From: Methylohalobius sp.
GTDB lineage: Bacteria; Pseudomonadota; Gammaproteobacteria; Methylococcales; Methylothermaceae
Length of the DNA stretch: 64,000 nucleotides
Assembly: GCA_026415315.1 (NCBI GenBank)
Contig: JAOAHI010000001.1
Coordinates: forward strand, 1 to 64,000
Direction: 5' to 3'
Notes under the pieces: generated by a model
The model's database searches: none
The model's input: only the letters and a program-made list of their open reading frames with translations
Told to the model about the DNA's origin: nothing
Shown: in pieces, positions 37,065 to 46,454 of the stretch
Layout: the number at the start of each line of letters is the position of its first letter
Position numbering within the stretch: position 1 is the first letter of the stretch
Program-made: the position numbers and the translations under genes

Positions 37065-38203
37065 GCCTGGTTAGCGTAAGCTAAAAAGACAGCGGCAGAG
37101 AGGGCTGTGCCAGCGGCAGAGACAGTGAATGCCCAAGAATCTCCTTGCCATTGCCACAGGCTGCCGAACAGAACTCCGCCGGGAAGTGCCGCCAGCCCCA
37201 CCGCCATGTGGTAAAGGCCATAAGCAGTAGCACGCAGGGCTTTGGGGGCGCATGCACCGACGAGCGCGCGTTCTGGCCCTTCGGTCAGAGCCAAGGAGGC
37301 GGCATAACCTAGAAACAACCCCCAGGTTATAAGCGTTCCATCTTCAGCTAGGGCTAAGGCGCTAAGCATTCCGATTCGTATTCCCCAGCCGAGAAACAGG
37401 GCCGACATGCGGCCGATACGGTCAGATAGTTCCCCGCCGATGAGCGCGAGCGGGGTTTTGACGGCACTGGCTGCGGCCCACAACAAGGGCGCCCAGGCGA
37501 TTTCCAATCCGCGATCAGTGGCCCATAAAACTAAGAATACCTCAGGAGCGGTTGCGAGCTGCAACCCGCCGCTGGCTAGGATCAATCCTTTAAGCGGTGG
37601 ATCCAGCGCGCCCCAGCGCAGGGTCGGGGGAGAGATCTTAGGGGGTCGCTCAGGTTCCCTAAGCCCAAGCAGTAACAGCAGCACACCGATCCCCGGTATC
37701 GCCGACCACAAAAAAACTTCCGGTATAGGCCGGCCAGCGTTGAGCAACCAAAATGCCGCTATAGGACCAAAGACGGCTCCTGCATTGTCCAATGCTCGAT
37801 GGAAGCCAAAGGCACGCCCTAGAAGCTCTGGGGGAGTGGCATGGGCGATAAGAGCGTCGCGTGGAGCCGTGCGTAGACCTTTGCCGACCCGATCCAGGAA
37901 ACGCAATCCCAGCACGGACGTCCAAGACCCAGCGAGCCCGATTAGCGGACGGCAAAAGTTGGACAGAGCATAGCCTGAGACCACTATAGGCTTATGGCGC
38001 AAGCCGCGGTCTGCAAGGTAACCGGAAAAAATTTTCAGAAAGCTGGCAGTGGTCTCGGCTACTCCTTCCACCAACCCGACTACCCACGGTCCTGCTCCCA
38101 GGGTGGCAGTCAGAAACACCGGTAGTAAGGGAGTGATGAGTTCGCTAGCCGCATCGTTTAAAAACGATACCAAGCTCAGAAGGATAACGGTGCGCGGCAG
38201 CAT
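37046..38203 (-). CDS. MFS transporter
   Basis: This 385-residue protein has twelve predicted helices. The MFS loop motif appears as FSGYLADRGLRHKP (after helix 2) and again in the second half as GGELSDRIGRMSALFLGWG. FLDRVGKGLRTAPRDALIA follows helix 4. The closest type I recognise is the drug/unknown-substrate group with NDAASELITPLLPVFL at the start. The substrate is unknown. Its ATG overlaps the stop of the APC permease gene (TGATG). Confidence 0.82.
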   Translation of the reverse strand: MLPRTVILLSLVSFLNDAASELITPLLPVFLTATLGAGPWVVGLVEGVAETTASFLKIFSGYLADRGLRHKPIVVSGYALSNFCRPLIGLAGSWTSVLGLRFLDRVGKGLRTAPRDALIAHATPPELLGRAFGFHRALDNAGAVFGPIAAFWLLNAGRPIPEVFLWSAIPGIGVLLLLLGLREPERPPKISPPTLRWGALDPPLKGLILASGGLQLATAPEVFLVLWATDRGLEIAWAPLLWAAASAVKTPLALIGGELSDRIGRMSALFLGWGIRIGMLSALALAEDGTLITWGLFLGYAASLALTEGPERALVGACAPKALRATAYGLYHMAVGLAALPGGVLFGSLWQWQGDSWAFTVSAAGTALSAAVFLAYANQAYSSRT

Positions 38204-39624
38204 CAGCGCAGGTGCCGGACTTTGACCGGCTTAGGGCTTAAGTTGCTGTGGCGGTAAGAGTAGGTAAAATAGATTCCTAGCCCCACAGCCAGCCAAATCA
38301 GAAAACGGTACCAGGTCAAACTGGGCAGGAAGGCCATCAGCGCTCCGCATGAGGCCGCTCCTAATAAAGGAAGGATGGGATTGAGCGGGGTTTTAAACGG
38401 CCGGTGCAAATCGGGCTGGGTGATGCGCAGCACCACTACTCCGCCGCATACCAAAACAAAAGCAAACAAAGTGCCGATGTTAACCAGCTCGGCCAATTCT
38501 CCCAGCGGCACCAGACCGGCAATGGTCGCCATGATTAAGCCGCACAACACAATCACCCGTATTGGGGTATGGGTGCGCGGTGAGACGTGTGCAAACCAAG
38601 AAGGCAATAGCCCATCGCGGGACATGGCGAAAATAATGCGGGTCAAGCCGTAGTACAGGACCAGCATCACTGTGGTAAGCCCGGCGATCACTCCTGCCGC
38701 GACTAAGGCCGAGGCCCAGCGGATGCCGAGCAAATGTAGGGCGTGGGCGACCGGCGAGGAGACGTTGAGCTGAGGATAGGGCACCACGCCGGTCAGAAGC
38801 GCCGCGACCAGCATGTATACCACCGTGCAGAAGGCAAGCGAGGCGACGATGCCGAGCGGGAGGTCGCGTTTGGGGTTGGTAGCCTCTTCCGCCGCGGTGG
38901 AGACCGCATCGAAGCCAACGTAAGCGAAAAACACGATCGACGCCCCGGCCAACACCCCGACCGGTTTGCCCTCGGGAGTGTGGTCGAACCAGCCGAAGGG
39001 CAAAAACGGCTGCCACAAGGTGGGATCGACGTGGAAGGCGGCCACGGCCACGAAGATGGCGATGGTTAACAGCTTGATCCCTACCATCGCAGCATTCAGG
39101 CGCGCGCTCTCTTTCACCCCTAAGATTAGAAGTCCCATTAAGATCACGATGATCAGGGAGGCTAAGAGATTGACTGTTCCCCCGGCGTTAGGGGCGTGGG
39201 TTAAGGCTTTGGGCAGTTCAATCCCGATCGCTGCCAAAGCGTCGCAAAAATACCCAGACCAACCGTTAGCCACCGCCGCTACCGCGATTCCATACTCCAA
39301 AATCAGATTCCAGCCGACTAGCCAAGCGATGAGTTCGCCAAAGGCAGCATAGCTGTAGCCATAGGCGCTGCCACAACCGCCTATGGCCGAGGCCAGCTCG
39401 GCATACGCTAGCGCGGCAAAAGCGCAGGCGATGCCAGCGAACACAAACGACAAAATGACCCCAGGGCCGGCTAAAGTAGCCGCCACGATTCCAGTCAAGA
39501 CGAAAATGCCAGTGCCAATGATAGCGCCTATGCCAAGCAGGGTAAGGTCAAAAGCGTTCAGGCAGCGTTTTAGGCCGCCTTCGGTAAAATCGTGGGCAGT
39601 CAGTTTAGTGCGAAACAGTTGCAT
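38203..39624 (-). CDS. APC-family amino acid permease
   Basis: The protein has 473 residues and about twelve helices. The first helix shows LLGIGAIIGTGIFVLTG, the substrate-binding signature of the APC superfamily, followed by AFAALAYAELASAIGGCGSAYGYSYAAFGELIAWLVGWNLILEYG-like core segments and FFAYVGFDAVSTAAEEATNPKRDLP. This pattern fits the cationic amino acid transporter (CAT, YfnA-like) branch. The ATG at 39624 is chosen because upstream codons (to 39696) look non-coding and GAGG lies 8 bases before. It is co-transcribed with the MFS gene and divergent from ppsA. Confidence 0.87.
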   Translation of the reverse strand: MQLFRTKLTAHDFTEGGLKRCLNAFDLTLLGIGAIIGTGIFVLTGIVAATLAGPGVILSFVFAGIACAFAALAYAELASAIGGCGSAYGYSYAAFGELIAWLVGWNLILEYGIAVAAVANGWSGYFCDALAAIGIELPKALTHAPNAGGTVNLLASLIIVILMGLLILGVKESARLNAAMVGIKLLTIAIFVAVAAFHVDPTLWQPFLPFGWFDHTPEGKPVGVLAGASIVFFAYVGFDAVSTAAEEATNPKRDLPLGIVASLAFCTVVYMLVAALLTGVVPYPQLNVSSPVAHALHLLGIRWASALVAAGVIAGLTTVMLVLYYGLTRIIFAMSRDGLLPSWFAHVSPRTHTPIRVIVLCGLIMATIAGLVPLGELAELVNIGTLFAFVLVCGGVVVLRITQPDLHRPFKTPLNPILPLLGAASCGALMAFLPSLTWYRFLIWLAVGLGIYFTYSYRHSNLSPKPVKVRHLR

Positions 39625-39736
39625 CGTTGTGCCTCGACAGTGGTTCTTTTGCTGAAATTGTAATCGGCCAATGATGACTTTCCCAATGCCAAGCAAGGCA
39701 TAATACGCCAGAGCGTAATAATTTAAGGAGAAAACG

Positions 39737-42124
39737 ATGCCTTATCGCTTCATTCGGTTTTTTGCTGATTTGAGCTTAGCGGACCTGCCGTTGGTCGGGG
39801 GCAAAAACGCCTCCTTGGGGGAGATGATTCAGGCCCTTGCGCCTTTAGGGGTCAAAATTCCTGACGGCTTTGCCATCACCGCCGAAGGTTATCGCTACGC
39901 GCTCGACCGCGCTGGCGCTTGGAGCAGATTGCGTGAAGTTTTAGGCGGCCTGAATCCCGACGACGTCGAAGACCTCAAAGCGCGCGCAGCTATGGCGCGG
40001 CGCATCGTCTACGAGGCTGGGATCCCAGACGAGTTGCGCCACGAAATTCTTGCCGCCTATCACCACTTGGAGTGCGAATACGGGGAGGGACTGAGCGTGG
40101 CGGTGCGTTCATCGGCTACGGCCGAGGACCTGCCTACCGCCAGTTTTGCCGGCCAGCAAGAGAGCTATCTTAACATTCGCGGCGGTGCAGCGCTGATCGA
40201 AGCAGTCCAGCGCTGTTTTGCGAGCTTATTTACCGATCGAGCCATCCATTACCGAATCGATCAGGGCTTCGATCACTTTAAAGTTTATCTCTCGGTCGGG
40301 GTACAGAAGATGGTGCGTTCGGATTTGGCTGCCAGCGGAGTAATGTTCAGCTTGGATACTGAGACTGGATTTCGCGATGTGGTGTTTATCGAGGGCAGCT
40401 GGGGCCTTGGGGAGAACATCGTTCAGGGAGCGGTAGATCCAGATGAGTTCTATGTTTTCAAGCCAACCTTCCGCCAAGGTCACAGAGCGGTGCTCAGGCG
40501 TCAGTTGGGAGCCAAAAAGGTCAAGCTGATTTACGCTGAGGGGGGGCATTTGACCACCCGCAATGTTCCTACCCCTAAAGCTGAGCGCGAGCGCTTCTGT
40601 CTAAGCGATGAGGAAGTGCTTACTCTGGCTGATTATGCCATCAAGGTTGAGGATCACTACCGCCGGCCTATGGATATGGAGTGGGCCAAGGATGGGTTGG
40701 ATGGGCAGTTGTACCTGGTTCAAGCTCGCCCTGAGACAGTGGCTTCGCAGAAGAAGACGACAATCTGGGAAGAATACCGCTTGTCCTCTCCAGGCAAGGT
40801 GCTCGTCAGTGGCCGCGCGGTAGGAAATAAAATCGCCGTAGGTAAGGTGCGGGTGATCCCAGAGGTGGCTAGGCTCTCAGAATTCCGCCCGGGAGAAGTA
40901 CTGGTGGCGGATATGACCACCCCGGATTGGGAGCCGGTGATGAAAACTGCGGCGGCCATTGTCACCAACCGCGGTGGGAGAACATGCCACTCAGCCATCG
41001 TCGCCCGGGAGTTGGGGGTTCCAGCAGTAGTCGGCACCGGAGAGGCGACCGAGGTGCTCAAAGATGGGCAGGTCGTCACTGTCTCCTGCGCCGAGGGGGA
41101 TGTTGGCCGGGTGTACGAAGAGGAGGTGCCTTTTACCGTGGAGCAGATCGATCTTGCGCAGCTGCCGCGGCCTAAAACCAAGCTCATGGTCAATTTGGGC
41201 AATCCAGAGCTCGCTTTCCGTACCTCCTCTCTTCCCAATGACGGGGTGGGATTGGCGCGGATGGAATTCATCATCGGCGAGGCAATCAAAGTCCATCCTA
41301 TGGCGTTGATTTATCCCGAGAGAGTGCAAGACGCTGCAGAACGCAAGGCTATAGCCGGACTTATTCGCGGCTGCGCTGATCCAAAGGAATACTTTATCCG
41401 CAACTTGGCCGAGGGGATTGGCACCATCGCTGCCGCCTTCTATCCCAAGCCGGTGGTGGTGCGCATGTCGGATTTTAAGACCAACGAGTACGCTGCGTTG
41501 CTCGGGGGGCGTTGGTTTGAGCCAAGCGAATCCAACCCTATGTTGGGATTTCGCGGAGCTTCTCGCTACGCTCATCCAGCTTATGAAGAGGGATTCGCCT
41601 TAGAGTGCGCGGCCATTCGCCAGGTACGCGAGGCGATGGGTCTTAGTAATGTAATCGTGATGCTGCCGTTCGTGCGCCGAGTGGATGAGGCCGAGCGGGT
41701 GTTGGCGAAAATGGCTGAATTGGGCCTTAAGCGCGGCGAGAGAGGCCTTAAGGTCTACTGTATGTGCGAGATTCCAAGCAACGTGATTTTGCTCGCTCAG
41801 TTTGCCAGGCTGTTCGACGGTTTTTCCATCGGATCCAACGACTTGACTCAGCTGACTTTAGGGGTGGATCGGGATTCAGAGCTGGTGGCTTTCGACTATG
41901 ACGAACGCGACCCAGCGGTCAAGGAAATGGTCAAACTCGCCATCGAAGGCTGCCGCAAATACGGGGTTCATTCCGGATTTTGTGGTCAAGCCCCCTCAGA
42001 CTACCCGGAGATGGCTGAGTTTTTAGTCGAGTGCGGTATCGACTCGATCAGTCTCAATCCCGACACCGTCCTGAAAACTACCCAGCTCGTGTTGAAGGTG
42101 GAGGAGAGACTAGCTGGCATTTAA
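39737..42124 (+). CDS. ppsA: Phosphoenolpyruvate synthase
   Basis: This enzyme makes PEP, AMP and phosphate from pyruvate and ATP for gluconeogenesis; it has 795 residues (E. coli 792). The N-terminal ATP-binding domain shows LVGGKNASLGEM, AVRSSATAEDLPTASFAGQQES and GLGENIVQGAV. The central swivel domain has the phosphohistidine in NRGGRTCHSAIVARELG (His near 418). The C-terminal PEP-utilising domain has VRMSDFKTNEYAALLGG and SIGSNDLTQLTLGVDRDS. A strong AAGGAG precedes the ATG. Confidence 0.97.
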   Translation: MPYRFIRFFADLSLADLPLVGGKNASLGEMIQALAPLGVKIPDGFAITAEGYRYALDRAGAWSRLREVLGGLNPDDVEDLKARAAMARRIVYEAGIPDELRHEILAAYHHLECEYGEGLSVAVRSSATAEDLPTASFAGQQESYLNIRGGAALIEAVQRCFASLFTDRAIHYRIDQGFDHFKVYLSVGVQKMVRSDLAASGVMFSLDTETGFRDVVFIEGSWGLGENIVQGAVDPDEFYVFKPTFRQGHRAVLRRQLGAKKVKLIYAEGGHLTTRNVPTPKAERERFCLSDEEVLTLADYAIKVEDHYRRPMDMEWAKDGLDGQLYLVQARPETVASQKKTTIWEEYRLSSPGKVLVSGRAVGNKIAVGKVRVIPEVARLSEFRPGEVLVADMTTPDWEPVMKTAAAIVTNRGGRTCHSAIVARELGVPAVVGTGEATEVLKDGQVVTVSCAEGDVGRVYEEEVPFTVEQIDLAQLPRPKTKLMVNLGNPELAFRTSSLPNDGVGLARMEFIIGEAIKVHPMALIYPERVQDAAERKAIAGLIRGCADPKEYFIRNLAEGIGTIAAAFYPKPVVVRMSDFKTNEYAALLGGRWFEPSESNPMLGFRGASRYAHPAYEEGFALECAAIRQVREAMGLSNVIVMLPFVRRVDEAERVLAKMAELGLKRGERGLKVYCMCEIPSNVILLAQFARLFDGFSIGSNDLTQLTLGVDRDSELVAFDYDERDPAVKEMVKLAIEGCRKYGVHSGFCGQAPSDYPEMAEFLVECGIDSISLNPDTVLKTTQLVLKVEERLAGI

Positions 42125-42205
42125 AAACACTGGCTTTTAAAAAAAGAGCTAGACGCGATAAGAGCAAGCTCAGGCTTTTGCGCTGGGCAATCGATCCTCT
42201 CTGAG

Positions 42206-42237
42206 GCGTCACAGGCGCGTAACAATTCCTGTTTAGA
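42206..42237 (+). promoter_or_regulatory. Possible Pho-type operator and -10 element upstream of the phytase-like gene
   Basis: GCGTCAC at 42206-42212 and GCGTAAC at 42217-42223 form an 11-base-period direct repeat, and TTTAGA follows at 42232-42237 as a possible -10. The Pho box has the same 7+4 spacing, but with CTGTCAT half-sites, so agreement is partial. The same core, GTCA-N7-GTAAC, occurs upstream of phoB. The remainder of the 150-base gap 42125-42274 shows no gene. Confidence 0.3.
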
Positions 42238-42274
42238 CTCCGTGCCGTTTTTTGTGGCGACGGAGACCTAGTTC

Positions 42275-45073
42275 ATGACTCTACGCACGATGCCTTTTTG
42301 TAGGGGATGGGCAGCGTTGCTTTCTTGCCTGACGGCCAGCTGTGTCTATGCTCTCGACTTTGAACTCATCGGCACCTACAACACTGGTCTGGCCCAAGTA
42401 GGCCAGATAACTTCAGGGGAAACCGCAGCGCTTCGAGGCGAAAAGCTATACGTGACCAATGCTGAGGACGTCTCGCTCGATATTGTGGACGTATCCGACC
42501 CCAGTCGGCCGACTTTGCAGCGCCGGGTGAGTTTAGCTGAGTATGGTAGCTCAGCCACCAGCGTTGCGGTTTCTTCCCGGAACCTCATTGCAGTAGCCGT
42601 GGCCGCTCACCGTAAAACCGATCCGGGGACAGTGGTTTTCTTGACCCCATCTGGCCAAGTGGTTCGCACCGTGCGGGTTGGCGCGCTGCCCGATATGGTG
42701 ACGTTTACTCCTAACGGCCGCAAGCTCTTAGTCGCAAACGAGGGAGAGCCAAGTTGCTACGGTGCTGGTTGTGTCGATCCAGAAGGCTCAGTCAGCATTA
42801 TCGATGTGATTCCCTTACGGCCCAATTTACCGGTTACCACTGCCCGCTTCTCTGGTGTGTTGATTCCGCCCGATGTCCGCCTTTTCGGTCCAGGGGCGAC
42901 TCCGGAGCAGGATCTTGAACCGGAATACATCACGGTCACACCAGACAGCAGAGTGGCTTATGTCACTTTGCAGGAAAACAACGCCATCGCAGTCATCGAC
43001 ATCGATGCTGCTAAAGTCAAGGAAATCCGCGCCTTAGGCTACAAGAACTTCAACATCGCGGCGACCACTTCTACCCATGAGCTGCGCAACCTGCCTAATA
43101 TCGGGGTCACAGCCGCCGGTCAAACTTTGTTTTTGGGTGGTTTTTCTGGCCTGTTTTATGAGGGGAAAACTGCTGATGGCAAGCTCAAATTCGTCACGCA
43201 TACCGATCGGGGCCCTAACGGCGAACCGATCAATGGACAACGCCCTTTCCTCTTGCCGCAGTTTACGCCGGAGCTCGTACGCTTAGAGCTGGATCCACGA
43301 ACCGACGAGATCGCCATCACCGAGCGCATGCCGCTTAAAAGAAGCGACGGGCATCCTTTGACTGGTCTTCCTAATGTTGCTGTTCCAGGCGGTAACCCCA
43401 ACACGCCTTACAACGATGAGGTTCCTATCGATTTGTATGGAGTCGCTTTGCCTCTAGATCCATACGGTGCAGATCTTGAAGGTATCGCAGTGGATGCCAA
43501 CGGGCACTTTTGGATGGCAGATGAGTATCGTCCAGCGCTTTACCACTTCGATAGTCGAGGCTACCTAATTGAACGTTTCGTGCCTATTGGCACCGCTGCA
43601 GCGGCGGGTGCTTCGCCCGAAGCTTATGGCACTGAAGTGCTGCCCGCGGTGCTCGGTCAGCGTCGTCAAAACCGGGGATTTGAGGCCATCGCGTGGCAAA
43701 ATGGTAAGCTTTACGCTTTTGTGCAAAGCCCTCTGCGTAATCCTGCCGCGCTCTCTAACAGTGCTCTCAATGCGCTACGCAATATTCGCGTGATTGAGTT
43801 TGATCCGATAACTCGTGCTACCCGACAGTTTTTGTATGTCATGGACAATCCTGCTCCACTGACTGCCAGCGATACTCGAGCTGACAAAATTGGCGATGCC
43901 ACCGCCATCCCCGGCGGAGGCTTTTTAGTAATCGAGCGCGACGACGATGCGTTGCCAGACGATCCGCTCAATCAGATCACCAAGAGAGTCTATGCTTTTA
44001 ATCTCACGGGTGCCACCGATATTACGTTTAAAGACACCTTGTATAACATCGGCGGTGTCCTGAAGTCGCTAGACCAGATGACCCCCGCTGAGCTGGCGAG
44101 TGTGGGGGTCACTCCCCTTGCTAAAGTATTGCGGGTGGATTTGGCTGCTGCAGGTTACAACCAGGTAGAGAAAATCGAGGGCCTGGCCTGGATCGATGCT
44201 GAGACGTTGGCTGTCATCAACGACAACGATTTCGGGGTGGCGGGGATCGCAATCGATCAAGCTACTGGCACTTTTAGTTTAATACCAGGCTATGAGCCAG
44301 AGCCGGTGCTTTTGGGGATCGTTAAGACAACGGGATTGGATGCTTCCGATCGCGACAATGTAATCAACATTCGCCCCTGGCCGATTTATGGTATGTATCA
44401 GCCGGATGCGGTGGATCACTTCGTCGTTGCCGGCCGCAGCTATCTGATCACTGCCAACGAGGGGGATGCGCGCGATTATCCAGGGCTGAATGAAGAAGTA
44501 CGAGCTCGCGATGTCCGAAATAGCTACCCAAGTGAAATTCGCCCCACCTTGAGCGATAATCTGCAATTGGGCCGCTTGACAGTGACGCGCCATCCGCCGC
44601 TGGGCGATATGAGCCAGCCATATATGTTTGGCACACGCTCGTTTTCGATCTGGGATGCTCAAAGCGGCGCCCAGATATACGACTCCGGCTCCGAACTTGA
44701 GGTGCGGACTGCAGCTTTAGTACCGAAGAATTTCAATGGCAATAACACTGCCAATACTTTCGACGATCGCTCCGATAACAAAGGACCAGAGCCGGAAGGC
44801 GTAGCGGTGGGTGCAGTCGGTGACCAGCTTTACGCATTTATTGGCTTGGAGCGCGTCGGCGGTGTGTTGGTGTATGATCTCAGCGATCTTAAGGCGCCGC
44901 GCTTTGTCACTTATCTTAATACCCGTCGTTATGATACGGCTCAGGTGGGGCCAGACAGCGGCCCGGAGATCGTTCGCTTTATTGGGGCCAAAGATAGCCC
45001 ACTCCATACGCCTTTACTTCTCGTAGCCAACGAGATCACCGGTACGGTTAATCTTTGGCGCATTATCCCATAG
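42275..45073 (+). CDS. Exported choice-of-anchor-I protein with an inserted phytase-like esterase domain
   Basis: The protein has 932 residues with a signal peptide (about 1-26). Residues 30-258 form the first half of a beta-propeller of the choice-of-anchor I type (YVTNAEDVSLDIVDVSDP; ALPDMVTFTPNGRKLLVANEGEPS; YVTLQENNAIAVIDID). Residues about 265-670 form an esterase-like phytase domain (DPYGADLEGIAVDANGHFWMADEYRP; RGFEAIAWQNGKLYAF; EKIEGLAWIDAETLAVINDNDFG). The first family then resumes (GLDASDRDNVINIRPW; YGMYQPDAV; ITANEGDARDYPG; SDNKGPEPEGVAVG; FIGLERVGGVLVYDL). Such proteins are secreted, often bind calcium and may release phosphate from organic esters; activity here is inferred. It has its own promoter region and terminator. 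Confidence 0.82.
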   Translation: MTLRTMPFCRGWAALLSCLTASCVYALDFELIGTYNTGLAQVGQITSGETAALRGEKLYVTNAEDVSLDIVDVSDPSRPTLQRRVSLAEYGSSATSVAVSSRNLIAVAVAAHRKTDPGTVVFLTPSGQVVRTVRVGALPDMVTFTPNGRKLLVANEGEPSCYGAGCVDPEGSVSIIDVIPLRPNLPVTTARFSGVLIPPDVRLFGPGATPEQDLEPEYITVTPDSRVAYVTLQENNAIAVIDIDAAKVKEIRALGYKNFNIAATTSTHELRNLPNIGVTAAGQTLFLGGFSGLFYEGKTADGKLKFVTHTDRGPNGEPINGQRPFLLPQFTPELVRLELDPRTDEIAITERMPLKRSDGHPLTGLPNVAVPGGNPNTPYNDEVPIDLYGVALPLDPYGADLEGIAVDANGHFWMADEYRPALYHFDSRGYLIERFVPIGTAAAAGASPEAYGTEVLPAVLGQRRQNRGFEAIAWQNGKLYAFVQSPLRNPAALSNSALNALRNIRVIEFDPITRATRQFLYVMDNPAPLTASDTRADKIGDATAIPGGGFLVIERDDDALPDDPLNQITKRVYAFNLTGATDITFKDTLYNIGGVLKSLDQMTPAELASVGVTPLAKVLRVDLAAAGYNQVEKIEGLAWIDAETLAVINDNDFGVAGIAIDQATGTFSLIPGYEPEPVLLGIVKTTGLDASDRDNVINIRPWPIYGMYQPDAVDHFVVAGRSYLITANEGDARDYPGLNEEVRARDVRNSYPSEIRPTLSDNLQLGRLTVTRHPPLGDMSQPYMFGTRSFSIWDAQSGAQIYDSGSELEVRTAALVPKNFNGNNTANTFDDRSDNKGPEPEGVAVGAVGDQLYAFIGLERVGGVLVYDLSDLKAPRFVTYLNTRRYDTAQVGPDSGPEIVRFIGAKDSPLHTPLLLVANEITGTVNLWRIIP

Positions 45074-45091
45074 TTACTCCTTTCACCATGT

Positions 45092-45123
45092 AAGCCCCAC
45101 CGGGTAATCCCGATGGGGCTTTA
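45092..45123 (+). terminator. Rho-independent terminator after the phytase-like gene
   Basis: aagcccca at 45092-45099 pairs with tggggctt at 45114-45121 and cggg at 45101-45104 pairs with cccg at 45109-45112; a single C-A mismatch (45100/45113) interrupts the stem and the loop is TAAT. It lies 18 bases after the stop, with a short T-run (TTT at 45120-45122). The rest of the 185-base gap up to 45258 shows no gene and should hold the promoter of the next operon. Confidence 0.65.
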
Positions 45124-45258
45124 TAAATGGGTAAGGGCTTTCATGGCCAGACTTTCACGAGGGGTATCGTTGGAGCTGGCTTTGCCTTCAGCCTAGCGTT
45201 GCACCTTTCTCACTGCTGATAGACAATATTTTTTTGGCAACCTCCGTTTGTAAATGGA

Positions 45259-46443
45259 ATGGAAGAATTTCAACGCATTAAACGCCTGCCGCCGTATGTT
45301 TTTGCCATCGTCAACCAGCTCAAGGCGAAGCAGCGCGCAGAGGGGGAAGACATCATCGATTTCGGCATGGGCAATCCTGACCAGCCGCCGCCTAAGCACG
45401 TCGTTGCCAAGTTAGTGGAAGCTGCCCAGCGCGAGACTACTCATCGCTATTCCCAGTCCAAAGGGATTCCCCGCCTGCGCAAAGCGATCTGCGATTGGTA
45501 CACGTACCGCTTCAACGTCCAACTCGACCCAGAAACCCAGGCCATCGTCACCATCGGTTCCAAAGAGGGGCTGGCGCACTTGGCGCTGGCGACCTTGGGG
45601 CCTGGGGATACGGTGCTGGTACCTAATCCGGCTTATCCCATCCATCCCTATGGCTGCGTGATCGCCGGCGCCGATGTGCGCCATGTACCCTTGATGTCTG
45701 GGCGGGATTTTTTTGAGGAACTGGAGCAGGCGATCATAGATCTTTGGCCTAAGCCAAAAATGCTGATCCTGAATTTCCCGGCTAATCCTACAGCCCAGTG
45801 CGTGGATCTCCCGTTTTTTGAGCGCGTTATCGCCTTTGCCCGCGAGCACAAAATCTGGGTGGTGCACGATTTGGCCTATGCGGACATCGTGTTCGACGGG
45901 TATGAGGCGCCTTCCATTTTGCAGGTGCCAGGAGCGTTAGACTTAGCGGTGGAGTTTTTTACTTTATCCAAAAGCTACAACATGCCTGGCTGGCGGGTAG
46001 GGTTCATGTGCGGCAACCGTGAGCTGGTGGCGGCGCTGGGCCGGATCAAATCCTATCTCGATTATGGGATGTTTACGCCGATCCAGATCGCTGCGATCAC
46101 GGCTTTGGAAGGGCCGCAAGAGTGCGTGACCGAGATTCGCGAAACCTATCGCAGGCGGCGCGATGTGTTGTGCGATGGTTTGAACCACTTGGGCTGGCAG
46201 GTGGAAAAACCCAAAGCCACCATGTTTGTCTGGGCGCCAGTGCCCGAGCCCTACCGGACCATGGGGTCGCTTGAGTTTTCCAAAAAGCTGCTTTTAGAAG
46301 CGAAAGTTGCAGTTTCTCCTGGGGTCGGTTTTGGTCATTAGGGGGAGGGATATGTGCTTTTTAGCCTCATCAAAAATAAACACCGCACCCGCCAGGCCAT
46401 CCGCGGGATTCGCCAAATGATGCGGCGAGATGGGGTATTGTAA
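45259..46443 (+). pseudogene. alaC: AlaC-like alanine aminotransferase with internal stop codon
   Basis: This PLP-dependent class I aminotransferase probably makes alanine from pyruvate (AlaC/YfdZ type). The reading frame gives 360 residues to TAG 46339-46341, with the PLP lysine in [17 protein letters not shown] and [10 protein letters not shown] intact. In the same frame after the TAG, GEGYV-L-FSLIKNKHRTRQAIRGIRQMM continues to a TAA at 46441-46443, which restores the normal length (394 residues). The stop replaces the residue after FG-H (usually FGxYG). Leu replaces the conserved Arg of VRFxL, which binds the substrate carboxylate. The truncated product would therefore lack the C-terminal domain end. 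It heads the operon with hom and thrC (11-base gap). Confidence 0.82.
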
Positions 46444-46454
46444 AGGAGGGAGCT

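Noticed and set aside
37407-37973. 188-residue plus-strand frame opposite the MFS gene
   Set aside because: It is Arg/Ser/Pro-rich, with no known motif, and lies wholly antisense to a transporter with clear family motifs; it is a shadow frame.
46339-46341. UAG recoding (pyrrolysine or stop reassignment) in the aminotransferase
   Set aside because: UAG ends other intact genes in the window (glgA, GGDEF gene, phytase-like gene), no PYLIS-like context was seen, and nearby conserved residues are also altered, which points to mutation or error.
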